Source: an uncultured Bacteroides sp.
GTDB taxonomy: Bacteria > Bacteroidota > Bacteroidia > Bacteroidales > Bacteroidaceae
NCBI RefSeq assembly: GCF_900547205.1
Contig: NZ_URFY01000034.1
Span: 1-52,527 of the forward strand
DNA: 52,527 nt
Reading direction: 5' to 3'
The stretch's first letter is position 1. Every line of letters starts with the position of its first letter. The notes under the pieces are model-generated. The model ran no database searches and had not been told where the DNA came from. It worked only from the letters and a program-made list of their open reading frames with translations. This document shows positions 15,362-24,417 of this stretch, piece by piece. Both the position numbers and the translations under genes were made by a program.

Positions 15362-16705
15362 ATGATACGAATGAACAAACCGATGACTACCGCAATGATT
15401 TGCATGGCATTATTGCTTTTGGGACTCTCGTCTTGCACAACAAATGATGTGGAAGAACTGCAAGGAAATGATGAACGTGATCTTTATGAGATCAAAGATC
15501 AAGCGTTAGGTGAGTATCTTGTTTATAACTGTAGTCGTACAGATGAAAATAAACTGCCTTATGAAACGGCTATTATTGAGGATGGAAAGTTCTATCTGGA
15601 TACGGAAAAAGCGGCTACTGTTGATAATCTCTATTTGGTAAAGACTGATGCACAAATATCGAAACTCGAAAGTGCGGGATTGGCTACAGCTGCCGTGAAG
15701 ATTGTCGATATGGACGGTTTGCAATTCTTCACTGCTTTAAAGACACTGAAGATTACCTCTAATTCAGTGGAGCGTATGGACTTGACCGCTTTGCATGAAC
15801 TTGAAACAGTTGAGATGAACAACAACTCTGTTGCAACACTAGATTTGTCTCAAAACACAAAACTTGTCCGTTTCCGTTATGGGGGAAGCTCAACAGGTGA
15901 TGCATCAACCAAGCTTTCATCGGTTAGTTTTGCGAATTGCAATGTGATTGAACATATTTATCTAAAGAATCAGAATCTTCAGGAAAATGGATTTACTCTT
16001 CCTGAGAACTTTTCAAAACTGAAAGAACTTGATCTAAGTGGTAACCCCGGTGCGCCTTTTGCTATTCCCGAGAACTTAATGACACAACTGACTACTGCCG
16101 GGGGAGTGGTGATTGAACCTCAAGGCGGAGGAGGAGAGGAAGAAGAACTGTATACGATTGCCGATGAGGCTTTCGGAGAATACCTTTTCTATCTTGCCAA
16201 GGAGACGAAGGAACTACCGGAAGATATTATTGTAAAAGAGGAAAACGAATATAAACTAAATAAAGCAGTGGCAGCGACGGTTACAGCATTGAATGTTGCC
16301 AAGACAAGCAAAATAATAACCACTTTGAAACAAGCCAATCTGGCAACAGCGGAAACATTAATTGCTTCGGCTGATGGCTTGCAATACTTTACGTCATTGA
16401 CCGAATTTACTGCTACTTCGAATAAGTTTACCGAACAATTACCTTTGACGGAGCTAAAGCATCTTAAACAGTTAAAATTGAATTTCGCAGGAATTACTAC
16501 CCTTGACCTTAGCGCCAATACCGAGCTGGAAGTACTGAATTGCCAAGGAGGTAAAAATGGTAAGTTGACTGCTATTGATCTTTCACATAACACGAAGTTG
16601 AAAGAGGTTGATTTAAATAAGAATCTTGATGGCGGACAACTCTTCAAAATTCCGGCAGCTATATTTAACAACCTGACTACCGCCGTGGGAGTGGAAGCTG
16701 AATAA
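15362..16705 (+). CDS. Leucine-rich-repeat-like lipoprotein with two tandem modules
   Basis: The frame opens at 15323, but the ATG at 15362 (or 15371) gives a normal lipoprotein signal ending LLLLGLSSC. The mature protein holds two homologous modules (about residues 40-255 and 265-447 of this start): each has ALGEYLVYN / AFGEYLFYL, an ALKTLKITSN / SLTEFTATSN strand and DLSQNTKL / DLSANTEL leucine-rich turns. A Gly/Glu-rich linker (GGGGEEEE) separates them. It is a surface or periplasmic lipoprotein, possibly for substrate binding. The gap to dcuC is 19 bp, so it is probably the first gene of that operon. Confidence 0.75.
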   Translation: MIRMNKPMTTAMICMALLLLGLSSCTTNDVEELQGNDERDLYEIKDQALGEYLVYNCSRTDENKLPYETAIIEDGKFYLDTEKAATVDNLYLVKTDAQISKLESAGLATAAVKIVDMDGLQFFTALKTLKITSNSVERMDLTALHELETVEMNNNSVATLDLSQNTKLVRFRYGGSSTGDASTKLSSVSFANCNVIEHIYLKNQNLQENGFTLPENFSKLKELDLSGNPGAPFAIPENLMTQLTTAGGVVIEPQGGGGEEEELYTIADEAFGEYLFYLAKETKELPEDIIVKEENEYKLNKAVAATVTALNVAKTSKIITTLKQANLATAETLIASADGLQYFTSLTEFTATSNKFTEQLPLTELKHLKQLKLNFAGITTLDLSANTELEVLNCQGGKNGKLTAIDLSHNTKLKEVDLNKNLDGGQLFKIPAAIFNNLTTAVGVEAE

Positions 16706-16724
16706 TTATAATTAAAAGAATACT

Positions 16725-18104
16725 ATGATGATATATATAGGTGCATTTATCGCCTTGCAGGTGATTGTATTGGTGGCTTATTGGCTGACGAAAAAGAATA
16801 ATCCTCAAGGTGTGTTGATGGTGGCCGGTATCCTGATGTTATCGCTCAGTATGATGTTGGGTATGCATTCGCTTACTCCTACCGAATCTACGGGTACGGC
16901 AGTATTCGACCTCTTCCGAATTATTAAGGAGACTTTTTCATCGAATATGCTTCGTGTCGGTCTGATGATTATGACGATTGGCGGATATGTGGCATATATG
17001 AAAAAGATTAAAGCGAGTGATGCATTGGTCTATGTTTCTATGCAGCCGTTGGCAATCTTCAAGAAGTTTCCCTACGTTGCCGCCTCCATTGTAATCCCTA
17101 TCGGGCAGATGCTTTTCATTTGTACACCCAGTGCTACGGGACTCGGACTGCTTCTGGTCGCTTCGATCTTTCCTATTCTTGTTGGGCTTGGTGTGAGTCG
17201 TCTGACGGCAGTCTCGGTTATTTCAGCCTGCACTATATTCGATATGGGACCCGGCTCCGCCAATACAGCCCGCGCAGCGGAACTTGTCGGACAGAACAAT
17301 ATGCTCTATTTTGTGGAACACCAGCTTCCATTAGCTATTCCACTTACTATTTTATTGATGGTGGTTTATTATCTCACCAATCGTTATTTCGACCGTAAAG
17401 ATCGCCAGTCGGGTCGTTCGCAACCGGAAGTAATAGATGCAAAAGAGTTTAAGGTAGACATCCCGTTGATTTATGCTATTTTGCCTGTGTTACCGCTGTT
17501 TTTACTGATTATCTTCTCGAAGTATGTACATTTGTTCGATCCTCCTATTGAGTTGGATACTACTACGGCAATGTTTGTCTCTCTGGCTGTCTCCATGTTG
17601 TTCGAGCTGGTGCGACTTCGTTCATTCAAAGCTGTTTTTGCAACAGTTAAGTCATTCTGGGAAGGTATGGGCAAGGTATTTACCAATGTAGTAACGCTGA
17701 TTGTGGCTGCCGAGATATTTTCTAAAGGTTTGATAAGTCTTGGTTTCATCGATGCTTTGGTGGAAGGATGTACTAGCCTTGGTTTTTCTGGAATATTTGT
17801 TTCCATCGTGATTATTCTGATTCTCTTCCTGGCAGCTATACTGATGGGAAGCGGCAATGCCTCTTTCTTTTCGTTCGGCCCGTTGGTGCCTTCCATTGCT
17901 ACAAAAGTGAATATGTTGCCGGTGGATATGATTCTGCCGATGCAGTTGGCTTCGAGCATGGGGCGTGCAGCATCACCGATTGCCGGCGTGATTATTGCTA
18001 TTTCCGAAATAGCCGGCGTTTCGGCTGTTGATTTGGCGAAACGTAACATCATTCCTTTGTCGATAACACTGATAGTTATGATGATTATCCACTTCTTTAT
18101 TTAA
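16725..18104 (+). CDS. dcuC: DcuC-family anaerobic C4-dicarboxylate transporter
   Basis: The 459-residue protein has 12 or more membrane segments and the features of DcuC antiporters, which move succinate, fumarate, malate and aspartate in anaerobes. Segments such as FICTPSATGLGLLLVASIFP, DMGPGSANTARAAEL and MGSGNASFFSFGPLVPSIA are typical of the family. Length is normal. It is followed 19 bp later by isoaspartyl dipeptidase, suggesting that aspartate or its fumarate/succinate products are exchanged here. The exact substrate is inferred from context. Confidence 0.88.
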   Translation: MMIYIGAFIALQVIVLVAYWLTKKNNPQGVLMVAGILMLSLSMMLGMHSLTPTESTGTAVFDLFRIIKETFSSNMLRVGLMIMTIGGYVAYMKKIKASDALVYVSMQPLAIFKKFPYVAASIVIPIGQMLFICTPSATGLGLLLVASIFPILVGLGVSRLTAVSVISACTIFDMGPGSANTARAAELVGQNNMLYFVEHQLPLAIPLTILLMVVYYLTNRYFDRKDRQSGRSQPEVIDAKEFKVDIPLIYAILPVLPLFLLIIFSKYVHLFDPPIELDTTTAMFVSLAVSMLFELVRLRSFKAVFATVKSFWEGMGKVFTNVVTLIVAAEIFSKGLISLGFIDALVEGCTSLGFSGIFVSIVIILILFLAAILMGSGNASFFSFGPLVPSIATKVNMLPVDMILPMQLASSMGRAASPIAGVIIAISEIAGVSAVDLAKRNIIPLSITLIVMMIIHFFI

Positions 18105-18123
18105 TAAGAAACACTTGACTATT

Positions 18124-19269
18124 ATGTTCAAACTAATTCAAAATATACATCTTTATGCACCCGAAGATCGGGGAATGAATGATATACTTATCTGTGGTGA
18201 GAAGATTGCCTGTATCGCTCCTCATATCGACTTGCGGGGAGTGGAGGTAGAATTGATTGATGGCGCAGGTATGAACGTGGCTCCCGGTTGTATTGACCAA
18301 CACGTGCATATCATCGGCGGTGGTGGGCAAACGGGATATTTTTCGTTAGCCCCCGAAGTTCCACTGAGCCGTTTGCTGGCTTGCGGCACTACTACGGTAG
18401 TCGGTCTGTTGGGCACTGATGGCTTTGTCAAGCAGCTTCCGGCACTGTATGCCAAAACTAAAGCATTGTGTATGGACGGTATATCAGCTTATATGCTTAC
18501 CGGTTATTATGGTCTGCCTACTCCCACATTGACCGATTGCATTGCCAATGACTTGATTTTTATAGATAAAGTGATAGGCTGTAAGATTGCCATAAGTGAT
18601 GACCGTAGTTCGTATCCTACTAAAAGCGAACTAATGCGTATCATCCAGCAAGTCCGTCTGGGAGGATTCACATCTGCCAAGGGCGGGGTGATGCACGTTC
18701 ATCTGGGCGCTCTTCCCGGAGGAATCGACGTCTTATTGGAGATAGCCCGTGAGTATCCATCACTAATCAGCTATATTTCTCCTACTCACATGGGGCGTAC
18801 GCACGATCTCTTTCTGCAAGGTATTGAATTTGCCCGTATGGGGGGAATGATTGATATTTCTACCGGTGGTACCAAGTATTGCGAACCTTACGAAAGTGTA
18901 TTGGAGGGCTTGAATGCCGGAGTGCCTATCGACCGTATGACATTCTCATCGGATGGTAATGCTGGAGTCCGTCGTAAAGATCCGGTTACCGGTGCTGATA
19001 GTTACACTGTAGCTCCATTACATCGGAATCTGGAGCAAGTAATCCGGTTGATAACTGATGGCGGCATCGCCCCTTCGGATGCATTCCGGTTGATAACCAC
19101 CAATCCTGCACGAACAATGAAGTTGAAAGGAAAGGGAGAACTACAGGAAGGAGCGGATGCCGACATTACGCTGTTCGATGACACTTGGAATCTACAAGGA
19201 GTCTATGCTCGCGGGGTAGAAATGATGCATGAAGGTAACGTGATACACAAAGGAAATTTTGAAATGTAA
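18124..19269 (+). CDS. iadA: Isoaspartyl dipeptidase (M38 family)
   Basis: The enzyme splits beta-aspartyl dipeptides, which arise from isomerised Asn/Asp residues or from dietary isopeptides. The 381-residue amidohydrolase has the HxH metal pair in DQHVHIIGG, the carbamylated-Lys region IGCKIAISDDRSS, HVHLG and SPTHMGR with further metal His, and the catalytic Asp in FSSDGNAG. A TTG at 18115 is in frame, but the ATG at 18124 (MFKLIQNIHLYAP) is the better start. No signal peptide: cytoplasmic. It sits between a dicarboxylate transporter and a porin. Confidence 0.93.
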   Translation: MFKLIQNIHLYAPEDRGMNDILICGEKIACIAPHIDLRGVEVELIDGAGMNVAPGCIDQHVHIIGGGGQTGYFSLAPEVPLSRLLACGTTTVVGLLGTDGFVKQLPALYAKTKALCMDGISAYMLTGYYGLPTPTLTDCIANDLIFIDKVIGCKIAISDDRSSYPTKSELMRIIQQVRLGGFTSAKGGVMHVHLGALPGGIDVLLEIAREYPSLISYISPTHMGRTHDLFLQGIEFARMGGMIDISTGGTKYCEPYESVLEGLNAGVPIDRMTFSSDGNAGVRRKDPVTGADSYTVAPLHRNLEQVIRLITDGGIAPSDAFRLITTNPARTMKLKGKGELQEGADADITLFDDTWNLQGVYARGVEMMHEGNVIHKGNFEM

Positions 19270-19287
19270 CAGTAAAACGATATTGAT

Positions 19288-20658
19288 ATGAAAAAATATC
19301 TATTATTCCTGATAGGACTATTCTTACTTCTTCCTGTTATGGCACAAACAGAAGATGATAGCGATGATACCGAAATGGTGGAAGCTAGCAATGAGAGTAC
19401 GTCCGAAATTGACACAAAAGTAGTCCTCCATCGCTATAAGATGGGAGATGGTATACGGCTTACGACAAAGGGAGGCAACAGATTTGTAATAAGCGGAATG
19501 GTACAGACATCGGTAGAGAGTCGCCGCTTTGAAGATGTGGATCAGATGTATAACCGTTTCCGTATGCGGCGTGCCCGTGTCCGTTTTGACGGTAGTGTAT
19601 TTCATGATAAGATGCGCTTCCGGTTGGGGCTCGACTTGGTGAAAGGCAGTGAAACGGATGATGCTTCTGGTTCATTATTGATGGATGCTTGGATGGCTTA
19701 CCGTCCTTGGGGCTCTAAACTTGTCGTTTCGTTCGGACAACGTTCGACGCCTACGGATAACTACGAGCTACAAATGAGCTCCCATACTCTGCAATTTGGC
19801 GAACGCAGTAAGATAACTTCTGCATTTAGCACTATCCGTGAACTGGGAGTTTTCGCTGAAGGCTCTTATCGGGCAGGAAGTATCGGACTATTGCGACCAT
19901 CAATTGCAATCACTGATGGTGCCGGACCGATATCGGATGGAAAACGCTATGGAAGATTGAAGTATGGAGCACGATTGAACTACCTACCTTTCGGAACATT
20001 CCGCGCGATGGGTGGAAGCAGGGAAGGAGATATGGCCTATGAACTGACTCCGAAGTTGAATGTCGGCATTGCCTATAGTTACACGAACGGAACATCCGAC
20101 CGCCGTGGAGGCCGTAGCAACGGGGATATTCTTTATATGAACGATCGCGATGAAATAGATCTTCCTGATTATGCGAAATTCGTAGCCGATTTTCACTTTA
20201 AGTATCGTGGATTTTCTGTATTGGGCGAATATGCCAAGACGTGGGGATATGTTCCTACTTCCATCACGAAGCGTGTCAGAAACGATGGCTCTACCGCTAC
20301 TACTTTTGATGTGGATGGAGAGCAAAATGTGGAAGCATACATTAAAAACAGAATGATGCTCGGACAGGGTTTTAATATTCAAGCTGGGTATATGCTTCGT
20401 AGTCTTTGGAGTTTCGATTTACGATATACACATCTCAAACCTGATGAATATTCGTACATGAATAACAACCTGTACTTCAACCGGCACAACTTTTACGACT
20501 TTAGTGTCTCTAAATACCTGACTCGTAATTATGCTGCCAAGATACAATTCACTATCGGATTGGCATGTAGTAACGGTGAAAATCGTACTCCGGACAGTGC
20601 GCACACATACAATGGTAATGAGTGGATAGGCAATTTATTGTTCCAATTTAAATTCTGA
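19288..20658 (+). CDS. Outer-membrane porin, OprO/OprP-like
   Basis: The 456-residue protein has a signal peptide (MKKYLLFLIGLFLLLPVMA), an acidic linker (EDDSDDTEMVEA) and a beta-barrel body. FRMRRARVRFDGSVFHDKM, MDAWMAYRPWGSKLVVSFGQ and the C-terminal aromatic strand WIGNLLFQFKF are typical of the phosphate-selective porin family. Family members are anion-selective; whether this one passes acidic peptides is inference from its neighbours. A second porin of the family is encoded 1.5 kb downstream. Confidence 0.85.
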   Translation: MKKYLLFLIGLFLLLPVMAQTEDDSDDTEMVEASNESTSEIDTKVVLHRYKMGDGIRLTTKGGNRFVISGMVQTSVESRRFEDVDQMYNRFRMRRARVRFDGSVFHDKMRFRLGLDLVKGSETDDASGSLLMDAWMAYRPWGSKLVVSFGQRSTPTDNYELQMSSHTLQFGERSKITSAFSTIRELGVFAEGSYRAGSIGLLRPSIAITDGAGPISDGKRYGRLKYGARLNYLPFGTFRAMGGSREGDMAYELTPKLNVGIAYSYTNGTSDRRGGRSNGDILYMNDRDEIDLPDYAKFVADFHFKYRGFSVLGEYAKTWGYVPTSITKRVRNDGSTATTFDVDGEQNVEAYIKNRMMLGQGFNIQAGYMLRSLWSFDLRYTHLKPDEYSYMNNNLYFNRHNFYDFSVSKYLTRNYAAKIQFTIGLACSNGENRTPDSAHTYNGNEWIGNLLFQFKF

Positions 20659-20662
20659 TGCA

Positions 20663-22186
20663 ATGAAACGAATACTAATAATACTCTGTCTACTGTTGAC
20701 TGGATTTCCCTTCTATGCTCAACAGACAGGAAAAGTGACAGCCAAGTTCTTTCCGGACCCGCAGGTTGATATTGATACACCGGCATTTGCCAAAAAACGC
20801 GGGTTTACTTCCTATCGTGAGTTGATGACATTCCTTCACAATCTGACTACCGATTATCCGCAGTTAGTGAAGCTTCAGATTGTAGGGCGCACCCAGCGTG
20901 GACGTGAAATCCCCATGATAAAGGTGAGCAATGGAGGTAATGATAAACTGCGTATCCTTTATACCGGATGTGTACATGGCAATGAGCCGGGCAGCACCGA
21001 AGGACTCCTTTATTTCTTAAAGCAACTCACTCGTGAGCCTCAACTGTTGGCTCTGCTCGATAAAATAGATTTTTATATTTTACCTTCGGTCAACATTGAT
21101 GGAAGTGAAGCGGGAGAGCGGGCCACTGCCAACGGCATCGACTTGAATCGCGATCAGACTCTCCTGTCTACTCCTGAAGCACGTACCTTGCAGCGCGTGG
21201 CATCGACAGTCAAACCTCATTTGTTTGTCGACTTCCATGAGTATAAACCTCTCAGAGCTTCTTATGAAGAAGTTACCAATGGGCGTCTGGTTACCAATCC
21301 GAATGATTTCATGTTTTTGTGGAGCAGCAATCCGAATGTATCGCCTGCACTGAGGGCGGTTATTGATGAGCTTTATGTACCCGAAGCTAGTCGTATGGCG
21401 GATGCTGAAGGACTGGTACACCATACCTATTTCACTACAAAAAGTAATCGTGGAGAGGTAATATTCAATATCGGAGGTTCTTCACCGCGTTCGTCAAGTA
21501 ACATTATGGCATTGCGCGGAGCTATTTCAATGTTGATGGAGGTTCGAGGTGTCGGTTTGGGACGTACTTCTTATAAGCGTAGAGCATATACCGTCTGTAA
21601 ACTGGCAGAAAACTTTGCTCGTACCACTTCTGAAAATGAGGACCGGATACGGAAAGCAGTTGAGGCGGCAGAGCATGATAATGATGATATAGCTGTGACT
21701 TTCCGATCTAAGGCTGTTTCGGATTATCTGCTGACTTTCATTGATATACTTGCTTGTAAGAAGGTGACTGTACCTGTGGAAGCTCGCATTGCTCCGGAAG
21801 CTGAAGTCATTCTGACCCGCCAACGTCCTGTGGCCTATTATTTGGATGCTTCCCAAAGTCGTGCAGTAGAGATTTTGCAATCTTACGGAGTTGAGATGGA
21901 ACGATTGGAAACGCCCAAAACGCTTGACCTGGAATGTTATACAGTTACAGCCGCTACCGAAAGCCATGATTTGGTTGCAGGTATCTTACCATTGAATGTT
22001 AAAACCAAAACGGACACTTGCGCGGTAACTCTTCCGGCGGGTAGCTACTGTATTTCCATGTCCCAACCTTTGGCAACATTGGTGACGGTATTGCTGGAAC
22101 CGGAATCAGCCAATGGTTTCGTCAACTACCGTGTGATTGATGCTACTCTGAATAATACACCGGGCATCTATCGAGAAATGAAATAG
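20663..22186 (+). CDS. Secreted M14-family zinc carboxypeptidase
   Basis: The 507-residue protein has a signal peptide (MKRILIILCLLLTGFPFYA). The M14 domain (about 45-310) shows the zinc motif H105-GNE108 in GCVHGNEPGS, substrate-binding GIDLNRD (N162, R163) and the third zinc ligand H192 in VDFHEYKP. The catalytic Glu is probably that of NRGEVIFNIGG. A C-terminal region (about 330-507) is of unknown function. It likely releases C-terminal residues from peptides in the periplasm or outside the cell. It starts 4 bp after the first porin stop. Confidence 0.88.
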   Translation: MKRILIILCLLLTGFPFYAQQTGKVTAKFFPDPQVDIDTPAFAKKRGFTSYRELMTFLHNLTTDYPQLVKLQIVGRTQRGREIPMIKVSNGGNDKLRILYTGCVHGNEPGSTEGLLYFLKQLTREPQLLALLDKIDFYILPSVNIDGSEAGERATANGIDLNRDQTLLSTPEARTLQRVASTVKPHLFVDFHEYKPLRASYEEVTNGRLVTNPNDFMFLWSSNPNVSPALRAVIDELYVPEASRMADAEGLVHHTYFTTKSNRGEVIFNIGGSSPRSSSNIMALRGAISMLMEVRGVGLGRTSYKRRAYTVCKLAENFARTTSENEDRIRKAVEAAEHDNDDIAVTFRSKAVSDYLLTFIDILACKKVTVPVEARIAPEAEVILTRQRPVAYYLDASQSRAVEILQSYGVEMERLETPKTLDLECYTVTAATESHDLVAGILPLNVKTKTDTCAVTLPAGSYCISMSQPLATLVTVLLEPESANGFVNYRVIDATLNNTPGIYREMK

Positions 22187-22218
22187 ATTAACTAATGACG
22201 ATAAATAGAATACAAGAT

Positions 22219-23448
22219 ATGAAAAAGATAATAGCAGGAGTATTCTCCTTAATTTTTGCGACTGGTCTGTATGCACAGACAATTGGAAATGAAGCGTTTC
22301 CTCAACTGAAAGACGGTCTGCTCGACCTGAATCTAAGAACTCCTGGTCAGAAACTGCGTTTTGGCGGATACCTTCAAGGGTCAGGCTACTATACCGATAT
22401 AAAGAATGCAGAATCCGAATACGGCTTTGATGTTGATCATGCTTATTTGAGTCTTGAAGGCTCATTCCTCAATGAGAAACTCGGCTTCTTTTTGCAAGCG
22501 GATTTTGCGGATTCGTATCCTTTATTGGACGCATGGGTGTCATATTCTCCTTGGAAGCAACTGAAGATAAGTGCCGGACAGAAACAAACCTTTACCAACT
22601 CCCGCCAAATGATGATGCTTGACCAAGGACTAGCCTTTGGCGAACGTTCATTGCTCGACCGTACTTTCTCACGTACAGGGCGCGAACTGGGATTGTTTGT
22701 TGAAAGCCGTTTGCCGTTAGGTAAACTCGGACTTGACTTGGGAGCAGCCGTGACTTCCGGTGACGGACGTAATTCGTTTGGCTCATCGAGTACTGACCCT
22801 GACAATGGGGGATTGAAATACGGTGCACGTGCCACTCTTTACCCTTTCGGCTTCTTCACTAGTGGGAATGAATCGGTATTTAATGATTTCATTCGTGAGA
22901 AAACTCCTAAATTAGCAATCGGCGCAGCTTATAGTTATAATGTTGGTGCCAGTAATGCTGTCGGCGAGGGGCATGGTGATTTCTTGATGTATGATAAAGA
23001 AGGGCTTGCCGATTATCCTGACTACCGTAAACTGTCTGCCGATTTATTGTTCAAATGGAATGGATTCTCTCTATTGGCTGAATATGTGAATGCTACTGCC
23101 AATGGGCTGAATGGATTGTTTATACAGCCAGATGAAGGCGCTAAACTAAAACCCCGTCAGATTGCCGATTATCTGGCTTTGGGAAATGGTTTTAATGTAC
23201 AGGCAGGATATCTTTTCCCTAAACTGTGGGCACTTGATTTAGCTTACAGCAAGGTGAAACCCGAATGGACGGAAACAGAAACAAGTATTCTTCGTAAGAC
23301 GGATAATATCACTTTCGGAGCATCGAAGTATTTTTTCAATAATACGTTCAAAATACAATTGGCTGGTTCATATACTTCTTATAAGCAAGTAGTGGGTGAT
23401 GCGTCGAAGGAATTTCAGGTTAAGTTGAATCTTCATTTACTCTTTTAA
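22219..23448 (+). CDS. Second outer-membrane porin, OprO/OprP-like
   Basis: The frame opens at 22195, but MKKIIAGVFSLIFATGLYA at 22219 is a proper signal peptide, so that ATG is chosen (409 residues). The barrel body has VDHAYLSLEGSFLNEKLGFF, LLDAWVSYSPWKQLKISAGQ and a terminal strand ending in KLNLHLLF. It is paralogous to the porin at 19288 (shared LDxWxxYxPW, FGERS, ELGLFVE/ELGVFAE). The next gene overlaps its stop codon by one base. Confidence 0.85.
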   Translation: MKKIIAGVFSLIFATGLYAQTIGNEAFPQLKDGLLDLNLRTPGQKLRFGGYLQGSGYYTDIKNAESEYGFDVDHAYLSLEGSFLNEKLGFFLQADFADSYPLLDAWVSYSPWKQLKISAGQKQTFTNSRQMMMLDQGLAFGERSLLDRTFSRTGRELGLFVESRLPLGKLGLDLGAAVTSGDGRNSFGSSSTDPDNGGLKYGARATLYPFGFFTSGNESVFNDFIREKTPKLAIGAAYSYNVGASNAVGEGHGDFLMYDKEGLADYPDYRKLSADLLFKWNGFSLLAEYVNATANGLNGLFIQPDEGAKLKPRQIADYLALGNGFNVQAGYLFPKLWALDLAYSKVKPEWTETETSILRKTDNITFGASKYFFNNTFKIQLAGSYTSYKQVVGDASKEFQVKLNLHLLF

Positions 23449-24344
23449 TGATGCGTATAGTTAACCTGTTATTTTTAGCGTTGTGTTCAGCCCTGTTGGC
23501 GAGCTGTTTCAAGGATGATAAACCGGAATCTCTGGGAGAAACCTCCGGGTTTCTTCCGGGAGACGGAATCGTGACTTATAGCGGATACGCTCCGTTGGCC
23601 GATAGACCGATTCGCATACATTTTCATATCCCCGCCACCGGGGATATGAAAAAGATGCCTGTATTGTTTGTTTTTCCGGGATTGGAGAGAAATGCAAAAG
23701 ATTATTTGACCGCATGGCGTGCTGAATCGTCTAAGCGAAATATAATGATATTTGTGTTTGAATTTCCAGCAGATACTTATTCGACGTCACAATACATCGA
23801 GGGAGGAATGTTTAATGGAAATACCTTGCAGGACCGTTCGCAATGGACATTCTCGGTGGTTGAGGCTGTGTTTGATGCTGTAAAGAAAGACACTGGTTCC
23901 TCACAAAATAAATATGATATGTGGGGACATTCTGCCGGAGCCCAGTTTGTGCACCGCTACTTGACGTTCATGCCCGATGCCCGTATTGACAGAGCCGTGA
24001 GTGCCAATGCCGGTTGGTATACATTGCCGGATGTGGATATCGCTTATCCTTATGGTTTGAAGAATACGGATGTCACGACCCCTTCTTGCTTGGCATCATT
24101 GTTTGCCAGCAAACTGATTGTGCAGTTAGGTACAGCAGATACCAATCGTGCCGGACTGAATACATCAACTGGTGCCGAGGCACAAGGTAAAAACCGTTAT
24201 CAGCGTGGTACTTATTATTTTGCTGAGGCTGCTCGTATCTGTTTTAAGGGTGGCTACACACTGAATTGGACTAAGTATGAAGAGACAGGTGTCGCCCATG
24301 AATTTGCGAAGATGGCAACTGCCGGGGCTAAGATACTATATTAA
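23448..24344 (+). CDS. Alpha/beta-hydrolase lipoprotein
   Basis: The 298-residue protein has a lipobox (SALLASC, Cys about 20). The alpha/beta-hydrolase fold shows an oxyanion region PVLFVFPGLERNAKDY and the nucleophile elbow GHSAG with Ser in DMWGHSAGAQFV. A late HE (VAHEF) probably supplies the catalytic His. It resembles secreted esterases and polyhydroxybutyrate-depolymerase-like proteins. In this operon it may trim modified peptides or esters, which is inference. Its ATG overlaps the porin stop (TAATG), implying translational coupling. It is the last gene of the operon. Confidence 0.8.
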   Translation: MMRIVNLLFLALCSALLASCFKDDKPESLGETSGFLPGDGIVTYSGYAPLADRPIRIHFHIPATGDMKKMPVLFVFPGLERNAKDYLTAWRAESSKRNIMIFVFEFPADTYSTSQYIEGGMFNGNTLQDRSQWTFSVVEAVFDAVKKDTGSSQNKYDMWGHSAGAQFVHRYLTFMPDARIDRAVSANAGWYTLPDVDIAYPYGLKNTDVTTPSCLASLFASKLIVQLGTADTNRAGLNTSTGAEAQGKNRYQRGTYYFAEAARICFKGGYTLNWTKYEETGVAHEFAKMATAGAKILY

Positions 24345-24357
24345 GTAAGGCTAAAAT

Positions 24358-24388
24358 TTTGAGTCATCAGCTAAATATCCTATTTTTG
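24358..24388 (+). promoter_or_regulatory. Promoter of the SARP-type regulator
   Basis: TTTG (24358-24361), a 19-nt spacer and TATTTTTG (24381-24388) form an exact match to the Bacteroides TTTG-N19-TANNTTTG promoter. It starts 14 bp after the operon's last stop and 60 bp before the regulator ATG. Confidence 0.75.
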
Positions 24389-24417
24389 TTTTCCTATTCA
24401 TCTGATAAATAACTGAA

